Positions 8,012-17,115 of a DNA stretch of 64,000 nucleotides are shown here, one piece after another. How positions within the stretch are numbered: the stretch's first letter is position 1; the number at the start of each line of letters is the position of its first letter. A program made the position numbers and the translations under genes. This DNA is from Luteibacter sp. dw_328 (GTDB taxonomy: Bacteria > Pseudomonadota > Gammaproteobacteria > Xanthomonadales > Rhodanobacteraceae), in NCBI RefSeq assembly GCF_018449605.1, contig NZ_JAAVUW010000004.1, positions 1 to 64,000 on the forward strand. Direction: 5' to 3'. Below the pieces are notes generated by a model. That model made no database searches. It had not been told where the DNA came from and worked only from the letters and a program-made list of their open reading frames with translations.

Positions 8012-9220
8012 ATGACCTCTACCCAACCCATCGTTATCGTTGGCGGCGGCCTGGTCGGCGCCAGCCTCGCCATCGCCCTGGACCATGCAGGATTGCCGGC
8101 CATCCTCGTCGAAGCCGCCGCGCCGCGCGTCGACGACCAGCCCAGCTATGACGAGCGCAACCTGGCCCTGGCCCGCGCGACCGTGAATGGCCTGGCGGCG
8201 ATCGGCGTGTGGGAGTTCGCGGAGGCCAACGCCACGCCGATCAAACACATTCATACGAGCCGCGCCGGCGATTTCGGGAGCGTGCGCATGGATGCTGCGG
8301 CGGAGGGCGTGGATGCCCTGGGCTGGACCCTGCCTGCGCGCGAACTGGGCGCCGCGTTGCTGCGCCGCCTCGATCGCTGTCGCCTCCTCACGCGCCTGGC
8401 GCCGGCTCGGGTCGAGCGCATCGAAGCCGTGGATGGCGGCTGGTCGGTAACAGTGTCGTCCGACGGCGATACCCGGCTTATCTCCACCCCGCTCCTGGTC
8501 GGCGCCGACGGGACCCAGTCGGGGATACGAAGCCAGCTGGGTATCGGCACACGGGAACACGACTATGAGCAGGCACTCTTCGTCAGCACGATGATTCCCG
8601 AGCGTGACCCCCGCGGCCGCGCCTTCGAGCGCTTTACGGACGAGGGTCCGGTAGCCGTGCTGCCTCTGGCCGATCGGCGGGTCGGCGTCGTACTGACCGT
8701 CGCCGCCGCTGAGGCCGACACCGTGGCGGCCATGGACGATGTGACCTTCGCCGCCTTCGCCCAGGAGCGTTTCGGCTGGCGGCTCGGCCGCTTGTCTCGG
8801 CCGGGCAAGCGTTCGCCCTATCCGATTCGACGCGTGGCAGCCGACAGTCTTATCGCCCCTCGCGCCGTCCTGGTGGGCAATGCCGCGCAGACCGTCCACC
8901 CCATTGGTGCGCAAGGCTTCAATCTCGGCCTGCGCGACGCCCTGACCCTGGCCGAACTCGTGACCGTGGCGGCCGATCCCGGCACCCCGGCTCTGCTGGC
9001 GGAGTACGCCACGCGGCGCGCGGCCGACCGCGAAGGGACCATGGCCATGAGCCACGGCCTGGTCCGCCTGGCCTGCCTCAAGCAGCCTTTGCTGGGGCCC
9101 CTGCGCTCGCTGGCGATGCTCGCTCTCGATCGCGTGCCGCCCTTGCGACACGCCTTGAGTCGGCGTGGCATGGGTTTTCGGTTGCACGCGCCCCTGGCGG
9201 TACGGGAGAAAACCCCGTGA
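8012..9220 (+). CDS. ubiH: FAD-dependent ubiquinone biosynthesis hydroxylase UbiH
   Basis: UbiH is a flavin monooxygenase that hydroxylates the aromatic ring of the ubiquinone precursor (2-octaprenyl-6-methoxyphenol step). The 402-residue protein has the dinucleotide-binding motif VIVGGGLVGASLA at residues about 8-20. The second FAD motif is VGADGTQSGIR near 170, and VGNAAQTVHPIGAQGFNLGLRD appears near 290; the GNAAQTxHP form is typical of UbiH. I chose the ATG at 8012 because a longer reading from 7946 would run into the opposite-strand adenosyltransferase. The stop overlaps the GTG start of the next hydroxylase by four bases. Confidence 0.93.
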   Translation: MTSTQPIVIVGGGLVGASLAIALDHAGLPAILVEAAAPRVDDQPSYDERNLALARATVNGLAAIGVWEFAEANATPIKHIHTSRAGDFGSVRMDAAAEGVDALGWTLPARELGAALLRRLDRCRLLTRLAPARVERIEAVDGGWSVTVSSDGDTRLISTPLLVGADGTQSGIRSQLGIGTREHDYEQALFVSTMIPERDPRGRAFERFTDEGPVAVLPLADRRVGVVLTVAAAEADTVAAMDDVTFAAFAQERFGWRLGRLSRPGKRSPYPIRRVAADSLIAPRAVLVGNAAQTVHPIGAQGFNLGLRDALTLAELVTVAADPGTPALLAEYATRRAADREGTMAMSHGLVRLACLKQPLLGPLRSLAMLALDRVPPLRHALSRRGMGFRLHAPLAVREKTP

Positions 9221-10428
9221 ACGACCTCCGGCAGAACGACCCCTCCCGCCGTCGCGGTAGCTTGCTCGACGTGGCGGTGGTGGGCGGAGGCATGGTCGGC
9301 GCCGCCGCCGCGCTGGCGCTGGCACGTGCCGGCTTCTCCGTCGCCCTGATCGATGCCCGCGAGCCGGCCGCCTGGGCGGCGGCGGATGAAGTCGACCTCC
9401 GCGTGGTCGGCCTGGCGCCCTCCTCGGTGGCGCTGCTCGATCAGCTCGGCGCGTGGTCGCGCATTCGCGACGCGCGTGCGTCGGCGTACGAGCGCATGCA
9501 TGTCTGGGACGCGGAGAATGGCGCCGCTATCCAGTTCGACGCCGCGGACGAAGGACGCGACGTGCTCGGCTACATCGTCGAGAATAACCTCGTCCAGGCC
9601 ACTCTCTGGCACGCACTGGATGACGCCGGCGTGCGCCGTATCGTCCCGGCCGAAGTGGTCGCCTATGCCATGCGTGAGGATCGGGCACAGCTCGATCTGG
9701 CCGACGGCCAGGTCGTCGCCGCGCGACTCGTCGTCGCCGCCGACGGCGCCGAATCTCCCTTGCGCGCGATGGTCGGCATTGGCACGCAGGGCCGCGACTA
9801 CGCGCAGCGTGCCGTCGTCGCCCATGTCGAGACGACACAGTCGCATCAGCGCACGGCCTGGCAGCGATTCCTTCCCAGCGGGCCACTGGCTTTCCTGCCG
9901 CTCGCCGACGGACGCAGTTCGATCGTCTGGTCGCTGCCCGACGCCGAGGCGCATCGCGTCCTGGCGCTCGACGACGAGGCGTTCCGGCAGGCGCTGGGCG
10001 TCGCCAGCGACTTCCGGCTCGGTCCGATCCGCGCCGTCTCCCGGCGTGCCGCGTTTCCCCTTCGCTTGAAACTGGCCGAACGGTACGAAGTCGGGCGCGT
10101 CGTCCTCCTCGGCGACGCCGCGCATGCGGTGCATCCTCTCGCCGGCCAGGGCGTCAACCTGGGCTTGCGCGATGTCGCCGAATTGCGTGACACCCTGGTC
10201 GAAGCGCGTGAGGCGGGTAGGGACTTTGCTGCGACGCATGTGCTCCGGCGCTATGCGCGCCGGCGCCGGAGCGCCGATAGTCTCGATGCCCGGTCGTTCG
10301 ATGCCCTGGCCCGGATTTATGCCTGGAAGGCGCCGCCGCTGGTCGCCGCTCGTGGCCTGGGTGTACGGCTGCTCGACCGCATCGGGCCACTCAAGAGCCG
10401 GCTGGCGCGGCACGCTGCGGGTCTCTGA
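9217..10428 (+). CDS. UbiH/UbiF/COQ6-family FAD-dependent hydroxylase (UbiI/UbiF-like)
   Basis: This is a second flavin monooxygenase of ubiquinone synthesis. It has the N-terminal VAVVGGGMVGAAAALALA motif near 13, the middle VVAADGAESPLRAM motif near 172 and the C-terminal FAD motif LLGDAAHAVHPLAGQGVNLGLRD near 300. The 403-residue length fits. It starts with GTG inside the stop of ubiH (GTGA overlap), so it is translationally coupled. Sequence alone does not settle whether it performs the C5 (UbiI) or C6 (UbiF) hydroxylation. The GDAAHxxHP form sets it apart from the UbiH-type copy upstream. Confidence 0.9.
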   Translation: MNDLRQNDPSRRRGSLLDVAVVGGGMVGAAAALALARAGFSVALIDAREPAAWAAADEVDLRVVGLAPSSVALLDQLGAWSRIRDARASAYERMHVWDAENGAAIQFDAADEGRDVLGYIVENNLVQATLWHALDDAGVRRIVPAEVVAYAMREDRAQLDLADGQVVAARLVVAADGAESPLRAMVGIGTQGRDYAQRAVVAHVETTQSHQRTAWQRFLPSGPLAFLPLADGRSSIVWSLPDAEAHRVLALDDEAFRQALGVASDFRLGPIRAVSRRAAFPLRLKLAERYEVGRVVLLGDAAHAVHPLAGQGVNLGLRDVAELRDTLVEAREAGRDFAATHVLRRYARRRRSADSLDARSFDALARIYAWKAPPLVAARGLGVRLLDRIGPLKSRLARHAAGL

Positions 10429-10502
10429 CGACGCGAAGCGGTAGCTACCCAGGCGATGCGGCCAGGCCTATGCTTGCCGCATTCAACCAGGGAGTCATGC
10501 CG

Positions 10503-11297
10503 ATGCGCCGTTCGTTGCTTGTCTTGTCTTTGCTCGTCCTCGGTCACGTCGGCGCGGCATCTGCCGCGATGGTCGCCAAGCCGGTGCAATGGACGGACGC
10601 GGGCGTCACCTATAAGAGCTTCCTGGTTTACGACGACGCCGTGACCACGAAGCGTCCGGGCCTCGTCATGGTGCCCAACTGGTATGGCATCAACGACATG
10701 GCACTGGCCAAGGCCAAGGACATCGCCGGCAAGGACTACGTCATCCTTCTGACCGACATGTACGGCGCCGGGACGCGGCCAACGTCGGAAGCTGAGGCTG
10801 GTGCGGCTGTGAAGCCCCTCTATGCGGATCGCAAGATCATGCGCGAGCGTGTGTCGCGAGCTTTCGCCGAACTCAAGGCGCAGGAGAAGGATGCGCCGAT
10901 CGATCCGACTCGCCTGGCAGCCATCGGTTTCTGCTTTGGCGGCTCCGCCGTGCTCGACCTCGCACGCGCGGGTGCCGATGTCGCTGCCGTGGTCAGCTTC
11001 CATGGGTTGCTGGCCACCGATGACCCGAAACTCGCTTCGAACATCCACGGCAAGGTGCTGGCGTTGAACGGTGCCGACGACACCAACGTGCCCCCCGAGC
11101 AGCGCGCGGCCTTCGAGGCGGAAATGCGCGACGCGAAAGTGGATTGGGCATCGACCGATTTCGGCGGTGCGGTGCATTGCTTCACGGAAAAAGAAGCTAC
11201 GACGACGACGGGCAATTGCCGTTACGACGCGAAGGTAGCGAACCGCGCTTACGCCGCCATGCGTGCATGGCTGACGGAAGCATTCGCTAAGAAGTGA
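10503..11297 (+). CDS. Exported dienelactone hydrolase family protein
   Basis: This is an alpha/beta hydrolase of the dienelactone hydrolase family with a predicted signal peptide (MRRSLLVLSLLVLGHVGAASA), so it probably acts in the periplasm. The catalytic triad is visible: the nucleophile Cys in GFCFGGSAV near residue 140, the Asp in LNGADDTNVP near 190, and the His in GAVHCFTEKE near 222. I chose ATG 10503 because GGGAG lies eight bases upstream; the ATG at 10497 would leave only two. The substrate is unknown. It converges with ispB, 13 bases away. Confidence 0.85.
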   Translation: MRRSLLVLSLLVLGHVGAASAAMVAKPVQWTDAGVTYKSFLVYDDAVTTKRPGLVMVPNWYGINDMALAKAKDIAGKDYVILLTDMYGAGTRPTSEAEAGAAVKPLYADRKIMRERVSRAFAELKAQEKDAPIDPTRLAAIGFCFGGSAVLDLARAGADVAAVVSFHGLLATDDPKLASNIHGKVLALNGADDTNVPPEQRAAFEAEMRDAKVDWASTDFGGAVHCFTEKEATTTTGNCRYDAKVANRAYAAMRAWLTEAFAKK

Positions 11298-11310
11298 TCG
11301 ACGCGATCGG

Positions 11311-12309
11311 TCAGAAGCGCCGCTCGACCGAGTAATCGGCCAGGGCGGCGAGGGCGTCGCGGAAAGGCGATGCGGCGATCTCATCCAACGCCGACCGTGC
11401 GGCGTTGGCATGGGAAACCGCGCGATCGTGGGTGCGCTCCAGAGCGCCCGAATCGCGGATCGCCGCGACGATGCGGTCCAGCGAATCCAGGCCGCCATGC
11501 TCGATGGCGTGGCGCAGGGACTTCAGCTGCTCCGGGTCGGCTGACTGCATCGCATAGATGAGCGGGAGGGTCGGCTTGCCTTCGGCGAGATCGTCACCGA
11601 TGTTCTTGCCGAGGGTCTCCGCATCCGAAACGTAGTCGAGCAGGTCGTCGGCGATCTGGAAGGCATAGCCAAGCTCCATGCCGTAGCGACGGAGCGCGGC
11701 GACCTGGTTCTCTGGCAAGCCACCCAACACGCCGCCGAGTTCGGTGGCGGCGGCGAATAGGACGGCGGTCTTTCTTTCGATCACGGCCAGATAGGCCGCT
11801 TCGTCCACGTCGGCGTTGCCGATGTTGAGTAACTGCAGCACCTCGCCTTCGGCAATGGTGTTCGTGGTATCGGCGAGAATCCGCATGATGCGCATGTCGT
11901 CCAGCTCCACCATCAGCTGGAACGAACGCGAATAGAGGAAATCGCCGACCAGCACGCTGGCTGCATTGCCCCATAGTGCGTTCGCGGTCTTGCGGCCGCG
12001 CCGCATGTCCGACTCGTCGACCACGTCGTCGTGGAGCAGGGTGGACGTATGGATGAACTCGATGATCGCGGCCAGCTTCGCGTGTTCCTGCCCACCGTAG
12101 CCTGCGGCCCGGGCGGCGAGCACATGCAGCATCGGACGCAGCCGTTTGCCGCCTCCGGCGATGATGTGGTCCGCGATGGCATTGATCAGGACGACGTCGG
12201 AAGACAGTCGGTGCCGGATCAGCGCGTCGACCTCCTTCATGTCGTCGGCTGCCAGGGCGCGAACGCCGGCAAAGTCGAGGGAGGTGGTGCGATCGGCGAT
12301 GGAATCCAT
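11311..12309 (-). CDS. ispB: Octaprenyl diphosphate synthase
   Basis: This trans-prenyltransferase extends farnesyl diphosphate to the C40 side chain of ubiquinone. The 332-residue protein carries the first Asp-rich motif LLHDDVVDESDMRRG near 84-98, with GGGKRLRPML upstream. The chain-length region is EFIHTSTLLHDD and the second motif is FQIADDLLDYVSDAETLGKNIGDDLAEGKPTLP near 205-237. I chose the start at 12309 (MDSIADRTT) because the sequence upstream from 12357 is not protein-like. It normally neighbours rplU-rpmA in gammaproteobacteria; here that context is absent. It belongs functionally with the ubiquinone hydroxylases at 8.0-10.4 kb. Confidence 0.94.
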   Translation of the reverse strand: MDSIADRTTSLDFAGVRALAADDMKEVDALIRHRLSSDVVLINAIADHIIAGGGKRLRPMLHVLAARAAGYGGQEHAKLAAIIEFIHTSTLLHDDVVDESDMRRGRKTANALWGNAASVLVGDFLYSRSFQLMVELDDMRIMRILADTTNTIAEGEVLQLLNIGNADVDEAAYLAVIERKTAVLFAAATELGGVLGGLPENQVAALRRYGMELGYAFQIADDLLDYVSDAETLGKNIGDDLAEGKPTLPLIYAMQSADPEQLKSLRHAIEHGGLDSLDRIVAAIRDSGALERTHDRAVSHANAARSALDEIAASPFRDALAALADYSVERRF

Positions 12310-12632
12310 GGACCAGGTTCGTGTGCGACAAATCGGCCCCCAGTATAGGGTCTGCATAGGTGGATTGGCCGTCTACGCCCGTGCGATCCGCAAAATCGGG
12401 GTCTGTACCGGCCTCCCGCGCCACGGCCGGGACTTTCTTGCGGTCTGAGACGGCCCCGGAGCGGCGTGCCGCGCTGGCCGCGGCCCTCCGCGCCACCGCT
12501 GCGCTCACACGGGTGTGGCCGTCCACGCGCTTGCAAGCGAGCGGTGCGATGGCGTGCGTTTCAGCCCGCGCGTATCGATGGCGCCGGGTCATGCGCGGAC
12601 ACTGACCTTCCTCCACCGAGAAGGTTGCTGCC

Positions 12633-13184
12633 ATGAACGTGTTCGTTACCTCGTCACTCGTCCTCGCCCTCGTCGCCATCCCCGTTTCGCCCGTGCTCGC
12701 CGCCAACGACGGGACCATTGAAATTACCGGTCGGATCACCGCCACGACGTGCCTGGTGGAAGGCAAGCCGCCCGGCTCGGGAGCTGCCACGAAGACGGTC
12801 GATTTTGGCGACATCAGTGCCGCCAACCTCGCCGTCGAGGGCCAGACGTCCGGCGATCGCGGTTTCCAGATCCAGATCGGCGGCAACGCGGAATGCCTCG
12901 ATGGCGACCTCGCGAAGATCCGCTTCGATCCGGCCAGCCCCGCGCTCGACCGTGCCACCGGTCGCCTCAACATCGACGCCGGTTCCGAGGCCGCGAAAAA
13001 CGTGCAGATCCAGATTGCCAACCAGGATGGCACGCCGATCAACATGTACACGGAAGATTCCCAGGGAGTGACGATCGCTGGCAACAGCGCGGTGATTCCA
13101 CTGATCGCGCGTTATTACAGTACGGGTAAGGCAGAGAAAGGCACGGCTAACTCGCGCGTCGGCTTTCAGGTCGTCTACCAGTGA
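12633..13184 (+). CDS. Fimbrial major-type pilin subunit
   Basis: This is a chaperone-usher pilus subunit exported to the periplasm and polymerised on the cell surface. The 183-residue protein has a signal peptide ending near SPVLAAND. The first pilin strand is TIEITGRITATTCLVEG, with one Cys near 37, and the second Cys is in GNAECLDGD near 87; together they form the conserved disulphide. The C-terminus alternates hydrophobic residues and ends GFQVVYQ, with the penultimate Tyr typical of chaperone-recognised pilins. It is first in an operon with chaperone, usher and second subunit, and overlaps the chaperone GTG by four bases. AAGG lies about 9 bases upstream. The 323 bases before it hold no gene that I can recognise. 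Confidence 0.92.
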   Translation: MNVFVTSSLVLALVAIPVSPVLAANDGTIEITGRITATTCLVEGKPPGSGAATKTVDFGDISAANLAVEGQTSGDRGFQIQIGGNAECLDGDLAKIRFDPASPALDRATGRLNIDAGSEAAKNVQIQIANQDGTPINMYTEDSQGVTIAGNSAVIPLIARYYSTGKAEKGTANSRVGFQVVYQ

Positions 13185-13942
13185 GGGTTCGCGCCCGGGC
13201 GATCATGCTTCTTGCCCTGGCGGCCGCCTGCGCAGCCGTCGACGCTAATGCCGGCGTCGTCATCGGCGGCACGCGCGTGGTATTCCCGGGTGCGAGTCGT
13301 GACATCGCTGTTCGCGTCGAGAACAAGGGAGAGGAACCGGCTCTCATCCAGGCGTGGATCGACGATGGTGACGCGCGATCCACGCCGGAGACCGCGCATG
13401 CGCCGTTCGCCATCACGCCACCGGTCTTCCGCATCGATCCCGGTCGCGGGCACGCGCTTCGCATCGTCCACGTGGGTGGCCATCCACCGTCGGACCGGGA
13501 GGCCTTGTATTGGCTCAACGTCCTGGAGATCCCTCCGAGTCCGGAGGGCGGGAAGGCGGTGAACACGCTGCAGTTTGCGTTCCGGCACAGGCTCAAACTC
13601 TTGCATCGGCCGTCAGGTCTCGCTGTCGAGCCTGCCGGTGCTCCGGGGCTCCTGACGTGGTCGATCGAGCGCGAGGGCGGACTTTCCCGGCTTCGCGTCC
13701 GCAATCCCTCGCCCTATGTGGTGTCCTTCAACGAGGTCGCCATCGTGGCGAACGGCGCACCGGGCCAGACGATGCCGCTGGGCGGCGGAATGGTCGTCGC
13801 GACCGGCCAGACCACGTGGCCGTTGCCGAAAGGCAAGGTCGCACCAGTGGGGGCCGTCGTGAAGTTCGCCTCCATCAACGACTACGGCGCAACCGTCCCG
13901 GGCACGGCAAACGTCGCGGCTGCCACCGTGGCTGATGACTGA
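13181..13942 (+). CDS. Periplasmic fimbrial chaperone (PapD/FimC-like)
   Basis: This is the pilus assembly chaperone that caps subunits by donor-strand complementation. The 253-residue protein has a signal peptide (IMLLALAAACAAVDANA) and an N-terminal immunoglobulin-like domain. It shows GGTRVVFPGASRDIAVRVEN, the PPVFRIDPG segment before the LRIV strand that carries the subunit-binding Arg, and ALYWLNVLEIPP near 110. The C-terminal domain contains NPSPYVVSFNEV near 175. It starts at a GTG overlapping the pilin stop (GTGA) and overlaps the usher by 8 bases, so the operon is coupled throughout. Confidence 0.93.
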   Translation: MRVRARAIMLLALAAACAAVDANAGVVIGGTRVVFPGASRDIAVRVENKGEEPALIQAWIDDGDARSTPETAHAPFAITPPVFRIDPGRGHALRIVHVGGHPPSDREALYWLNVLEIPPSPEGGKAVNTLQFAFRHRLKLLHRPSGLAVEPAGAPGLLTWSIEREGGLSRLRVRNPSPYVVSFNEVAIVANGAPGQTMPLGGGMVVATGQTTWPLPKGKVAPVGAVVKFASINDYGATVPGTANVAAATVADD

Positions 13943-16415
13943 AGCGGGTGTGTTCCGTCTGGCAGCGCCTCATCGCTGGCCGCCTTGCGCATGGCTGGTT
14001 GCGGCCACGTTGATCGTCGGCGTGGCGCGCGCCGGCACTGAGGATGTCCCACCGCCGGTCGGCAAGGTCGTCGAATTCAATTCCGCATTTCTTCCAGGTG
14101 ACCACGCGATGAAGATTGATCTTTCCCGCTACTCCCGAGGTAATCCGGTCATGCCCGGTACCTATGACGCCGACATCTGGTTGAACGGCGAATGGCAGAT
14201 GCGTCGCGGTGTGCGTTTCGCCACCGAGGGCCTCGGTTCCGACGCCATACCCTGCCTGTCGCCCATGACCCTCGCGTCGCTGGGCGTCGTGCACTCGGAA
14301 GGCGTTGCCCCCGGCGATGAAGTCTGCCGTCCGCTTTCCGACGATGTATCCGGTGCAACGACGCGGTTCGACGTGAGCGAGCAGCGGCTGGATATCGAAG
14401 TGCCGCAGGCACGGCTGAAACGCAAGCGGTCCGGGCTCGTGCCGCCAGCGCAACGTGACGCGGGCATGGCCTCCGGGCAGCTTGGCTGGCGCGTGAACCT
14501 GCATCGCAGCACCGTGGCGAGGCAATCTCGAACGGCGCGCTTCCTCGCTCACGAGTCGGGCATCAACGCGGGACACTGGCGCGTGCGCGGTGCGGGATCG
14601 TGGAGCGCGTCACGCTACAAGCGGCGTCATCTGTACGTCGAGCGACAGATCGAGGCGTGGCGATCGCAGTGGCGCGTCGGCGAGCTCCTGATAGCCGACG
14701 GTAGCTTCGCGCCTGTACGCATGCGCGGCATGGCACTGGCGAGCGATGCACGCATGAACGACGACACGAGTCTCGGCTATAAACCGACGGTGCGCGGGCT
14801 CGCGCGAACGCATGCCCTCGTGCGCGTGACGCAGGGTGGCGTTCTGCTGCGAGAGCTTTCAGTGCCACCGGGCCCGTTCGTCATCGACGATCTTCAGGGA
14901 CTCGGTCGTGGCGGTCACCTGGATGTCACCATCGACGAGGAAGACGGCGGCCACTCAGCGTTTCGCGTGCCGTTCTTCGCCATGCCTGAACTGCTTGGTG
15001 AAGGTCACGCCGTGATCGCGATGAATGCCGGGCATGCGTTGACGACACACGATCATGGCGTCGAGCTGATACAGGCGACATGGCGACAGGGGCTCGCGCG
15101 GGACACTACCTTTTATGGCGGCTGGCGCCGTTGGGGAAGCAGTGATTCGGCCCTGCTGGGAGGAGCCATCGACACGTTGGTCGGTGCCTTCGCTATCGAC
15201 TTCATGGGGTCCCGCATCGCGGCTAGTGCATCCGCTTCACGGCCAGGTCGCGCCAGGGCATGGCGGGTCCGGCACGGCCGGCGTTGGCACGATGGGACAA
15301 GCATGTGGGTCAGCCTCGTACGCGAGCGCGGGCGTGCACTGCCGGACTTGGCTAGTCGTCGGCCGCCGGCGAAGGAAGAGGGGAGGGGTAGCGAGCGAAT
15401 GGACGTCGTGCTGCAACGTGAATTGGTTTCGGACCGTGGTGTCCTCACAGCGACTGGCAGCCTGCATCGGATCAAGCGGCACACCGGTTCACGAAGGCCG
15501 GGAACGGTGCGGTCATACGCTCTCGCATGGACGCGCGGATGGCGTCGGGCCACGCTGGATATTTCTTTCCATCGCGCCGCTGACGATGCGACGGCACGTC
15601 TCGGCGTCTCGATCCCGCTGGGGGCCGCCACATCGGCGCCGTCACTCACCCTCGCCGGTCATGGCGGAGGCCGCGATGTGCATCACATGCAGGTTGGCGT
15701 GGCAGGCACCGCGGGAACGGAAGGCAACGTGGGATACGGCGCCATGCTGGGGCAGGGAAGCCAGCGTGATCGCCGGCTCGGCCTTTCCGCGTCGCATCTG
15801 TCCGGTGCGGGCGAGTCGAGCGTCGCCATCGATCGGAGTCGTGGCGCGCACGTCGAGTCGTTCTCGACATCAGGGGCACTCGTATTCCACCGCCGCGGTA
15901 TCACGCGGGCGCAACGGCTGGGCGACGCGATGGCCCTGGTGCATGCACCCGGCGCGGCGGGTGCGCGATTGCCGTCCGCCAGCGGGGTTCGGCTCGACCG
16001 GCGTGGCTACGGGGTGGTGCCTTACCTTGCGCCCTTCCGGTGGAACCCGGTCGAGATCGATCCGGCCGGCCTGTCGCTGGACGTAAGCCTGTCTTCGACG
16101 CGCCGAAGCATCGCGCCCACGGCAGGGGCGCTCGTGCTGGTCCCGTTCGACACGGACGTCGGTCGCACGTCGTTGCTGGTTGCGCGGCAGACGGACGGCT
16201 CGCCACCCGCTTTCGGTGCCGACGTGCTGGACGGGCAGGGGCGCTCCGTCGGGGTGGTCGGGCAGGCGGGGCACATCTTTGTCCGCAACGTCGTGGCAGG
16301 CGCACCGCTGACGATCCGTTGGGGCCAGCGCGCGGAGGATCGCTGTGTCGTGCGGACAACGACCGATGGCGAAGCTGCACGCGGCCTCGTACGCCTGACG
16401 GGGGTGTGCCAATGA
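13935..16415 (+). CDS. Outer membrane fimbrial usher (FimD/PapC family)
   Basis: This is the usher pore that receives chaperone-subunit complexes and assembles the pilus through the outer membrane. The 826-residue protein has a signal peptide (ending near GVARAGT). The N-terminal domain contains VEFNSAFLPG and GTYDADIWLNG (about 40-85), with a Cys pair near 103 and 125. The 24-strand barrel follows, with the plug segment TLGYKP-like near 275 (SLGYKPTVRGLA) and PPGPFVIDDL near 315. The two C-terminal plug-like domains include SASGVRLDRRGYGVVPYLAPFRWN near 675, and the end is CVVRTTTDGEAARGLVRLTGVCQ. Length is typical. Many Arg-rich loops reflect base composition. The ATGA overlap with the last subunit confirms coupling. 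Confidence 0.93.
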   Translation: MTEAGVFRLAAPHRWPPCAWLVAATLIVGVARAGTEDVPPPVGKVVEFNSAFLPGDHAMKIDLSRYSRGNPVMPGTYDADIWLNGEWQMRRGVRFATEGLGSDAIPCLSPMTLASLGVVHSEGVAPGDEVCRPLSDDVSGATTRFDVSEQRLDIEVPQARLKRKRSGLVPPAQRDAGMASGQLGWRVNLHRSTVARQSRTARFLAHESGINAGHWRVRGAGSWSASRYKRRHLYVERQIEAWRSQWRVGELLIADGSFAPVRMRGMALASDARMNDDTSLGYKPTVRGLARTHALVRVTQGGVLLRELSVPPGPFVIDDLQGLGRGGHLDVTIDEEDGGHSAFRVPFFAMPELLGEGHAVIAMNAGHALTTHDHGVELIQATWRQGLARDTTFYGGWRRWGSSDSALLGGAIDTLVGAFAIDFMGSRIAASASASRPGRARAWRVRHGRRWHDGTSMWVSLVRERGRALPDLASRRPPAKEEGRGSERMDVVLQRELVSDRGVLTATGSLHRIKRHTGSRRPGTVRSYALAWTRGWRRATLDISFHRAADDATARLGVSIPLGAATSAPSLTLAGHGGGRDVHHMQVGVAGTAGTEGNVGYGAMLGQGSQRDRRLGLSASHLSGAGESSVAIDRSRGAHVESFSTSGALVFHRRGITRAQRLGDAMALVHAPGAAGARLPSASGVRLDRRGYGVVPYLAPFRWNPVEIDPAGLSLDVSLSSTRRSIAPTAGALVLVPFDTDVGRTSLLVARQTDGSPPAFGADVLDGQGRSVGVVGQAGHIFVRNVVAGAPLTIRWGQRAEDRCVVRTTTDGEAARGLVRLTGVCQ

Positions 16416-16933
16416 ACCGCCGACATATCGCACCGGTAGCGGCGGCTTTCCTCGCTATCTCTCTTGCCTCACCTTCCGGCAACGCCGGGAAGGGGCGCAG
16501 CGACACCCTGGTGTTCGATGTCACCGGCACGATCACGCCATCGTGCGCACTGGTCGCAAACCGGATTCGCGTCGATTTGGGAAACGTTGCCGTCTCCGAG
16601 CTTCCCTCGGTGGGGGACGGGAGCCGGTGGGCAGGCGCAGCCTTCATTGGCGCGGATTGCGTCGGTGCCACCCGTGCCCTTGTGACCGTGCACGCGACGG
16701 CCGCGCCTTCGGATCCTCGCTATCTGGCTACGACAGGGGGCGCTCGAGGTGTCGCTATCGAGTTGCGTACGGGCTCCGGCCAGCCAGTCCTGCCCGATGG
16801 GACCACCCCCGTGCGCTTCGATCTCGCGGGCACGGCGCCCGAGCTCCGCTTTGAGGCCCACTATGTCCGGGTCGGCCCACTCCGCCCCGGCGATGCCCTG
16901 GGAGCGGCGCTCGTGCAGATCACATGGGAATGA
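16412..16933 (+). CDS. Second fimbrial subunit (minor or tip-type pilin)
   Basis: This 173-residue exported protein has a signal peptide (HIAPVAAAFLAISLASPSGNA). The pilin start is LVFDVTGTITPSCALV, with one Cys near 47 and a partner in GADCVG near 84. The final strand is AALVQITWE. In position (after the usher) and size it corresponds to a minor subunit; it is too short to hold the two-domain adhesin usual at the tip, so the pilus either lacks a lectin domain here or takes it from elsewhere. It overlaps the usher by ATGA. A stem-loop follows at 16947. Confidence 0.85.
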   Translation: MNRRHIAPVAAAFLAISLASPSGNAGKGRSDTLVFDVTGTITPSCALVANRIRVDLGNVAVSELPSVGDGSRWAGAAFIGADCVGATRALVTVHATAAPSDPRYLATTGGARGVAIELRTGSGQPVLPDGTTPVRFDLAGTAPELRFEAHYVRVGPLRPGDALGAALVQITWE

Positions 16934-16946
16934 GACTGGCGTCCTG

Positions 16947-16970
16947 ACGTGGCGGGACTCCCGCCCACGT
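16947..16970 (+). terminator. Stem-loop after the pilus operon
   Basis: ACGTGGCGGG pairs with CCCGCCCACGT around a three-base loop, with a one-base bulge. It lies 14 bases past the last pilin stop, but the T-run after it is weak (GGTTT), so it could be a partial terminator or an mRNA 3' stabiliser. Confidence 0.45.
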
Positions 16971-17115
16971 CGAAAGGTTTGCGGTGAGGGCAGCCATCGC
17001 CCAAACTACCCGGTCCGACCCCGTCGGCCCGCACATTGCGCAGGCTGGCTATGATGGGCGGGAACGCCCGCCCGGTCCGGGCCGGCGTCCGAAGACACGT
17101 ATACGAGGGAAATCC

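Noticed and set aside
12310-12632. Possible gene between ispB and the pilin
   Set aside because: Open frames here are Arg/Ala-rich and lack ribosome sites; I treat it as a divergent regulatory region.
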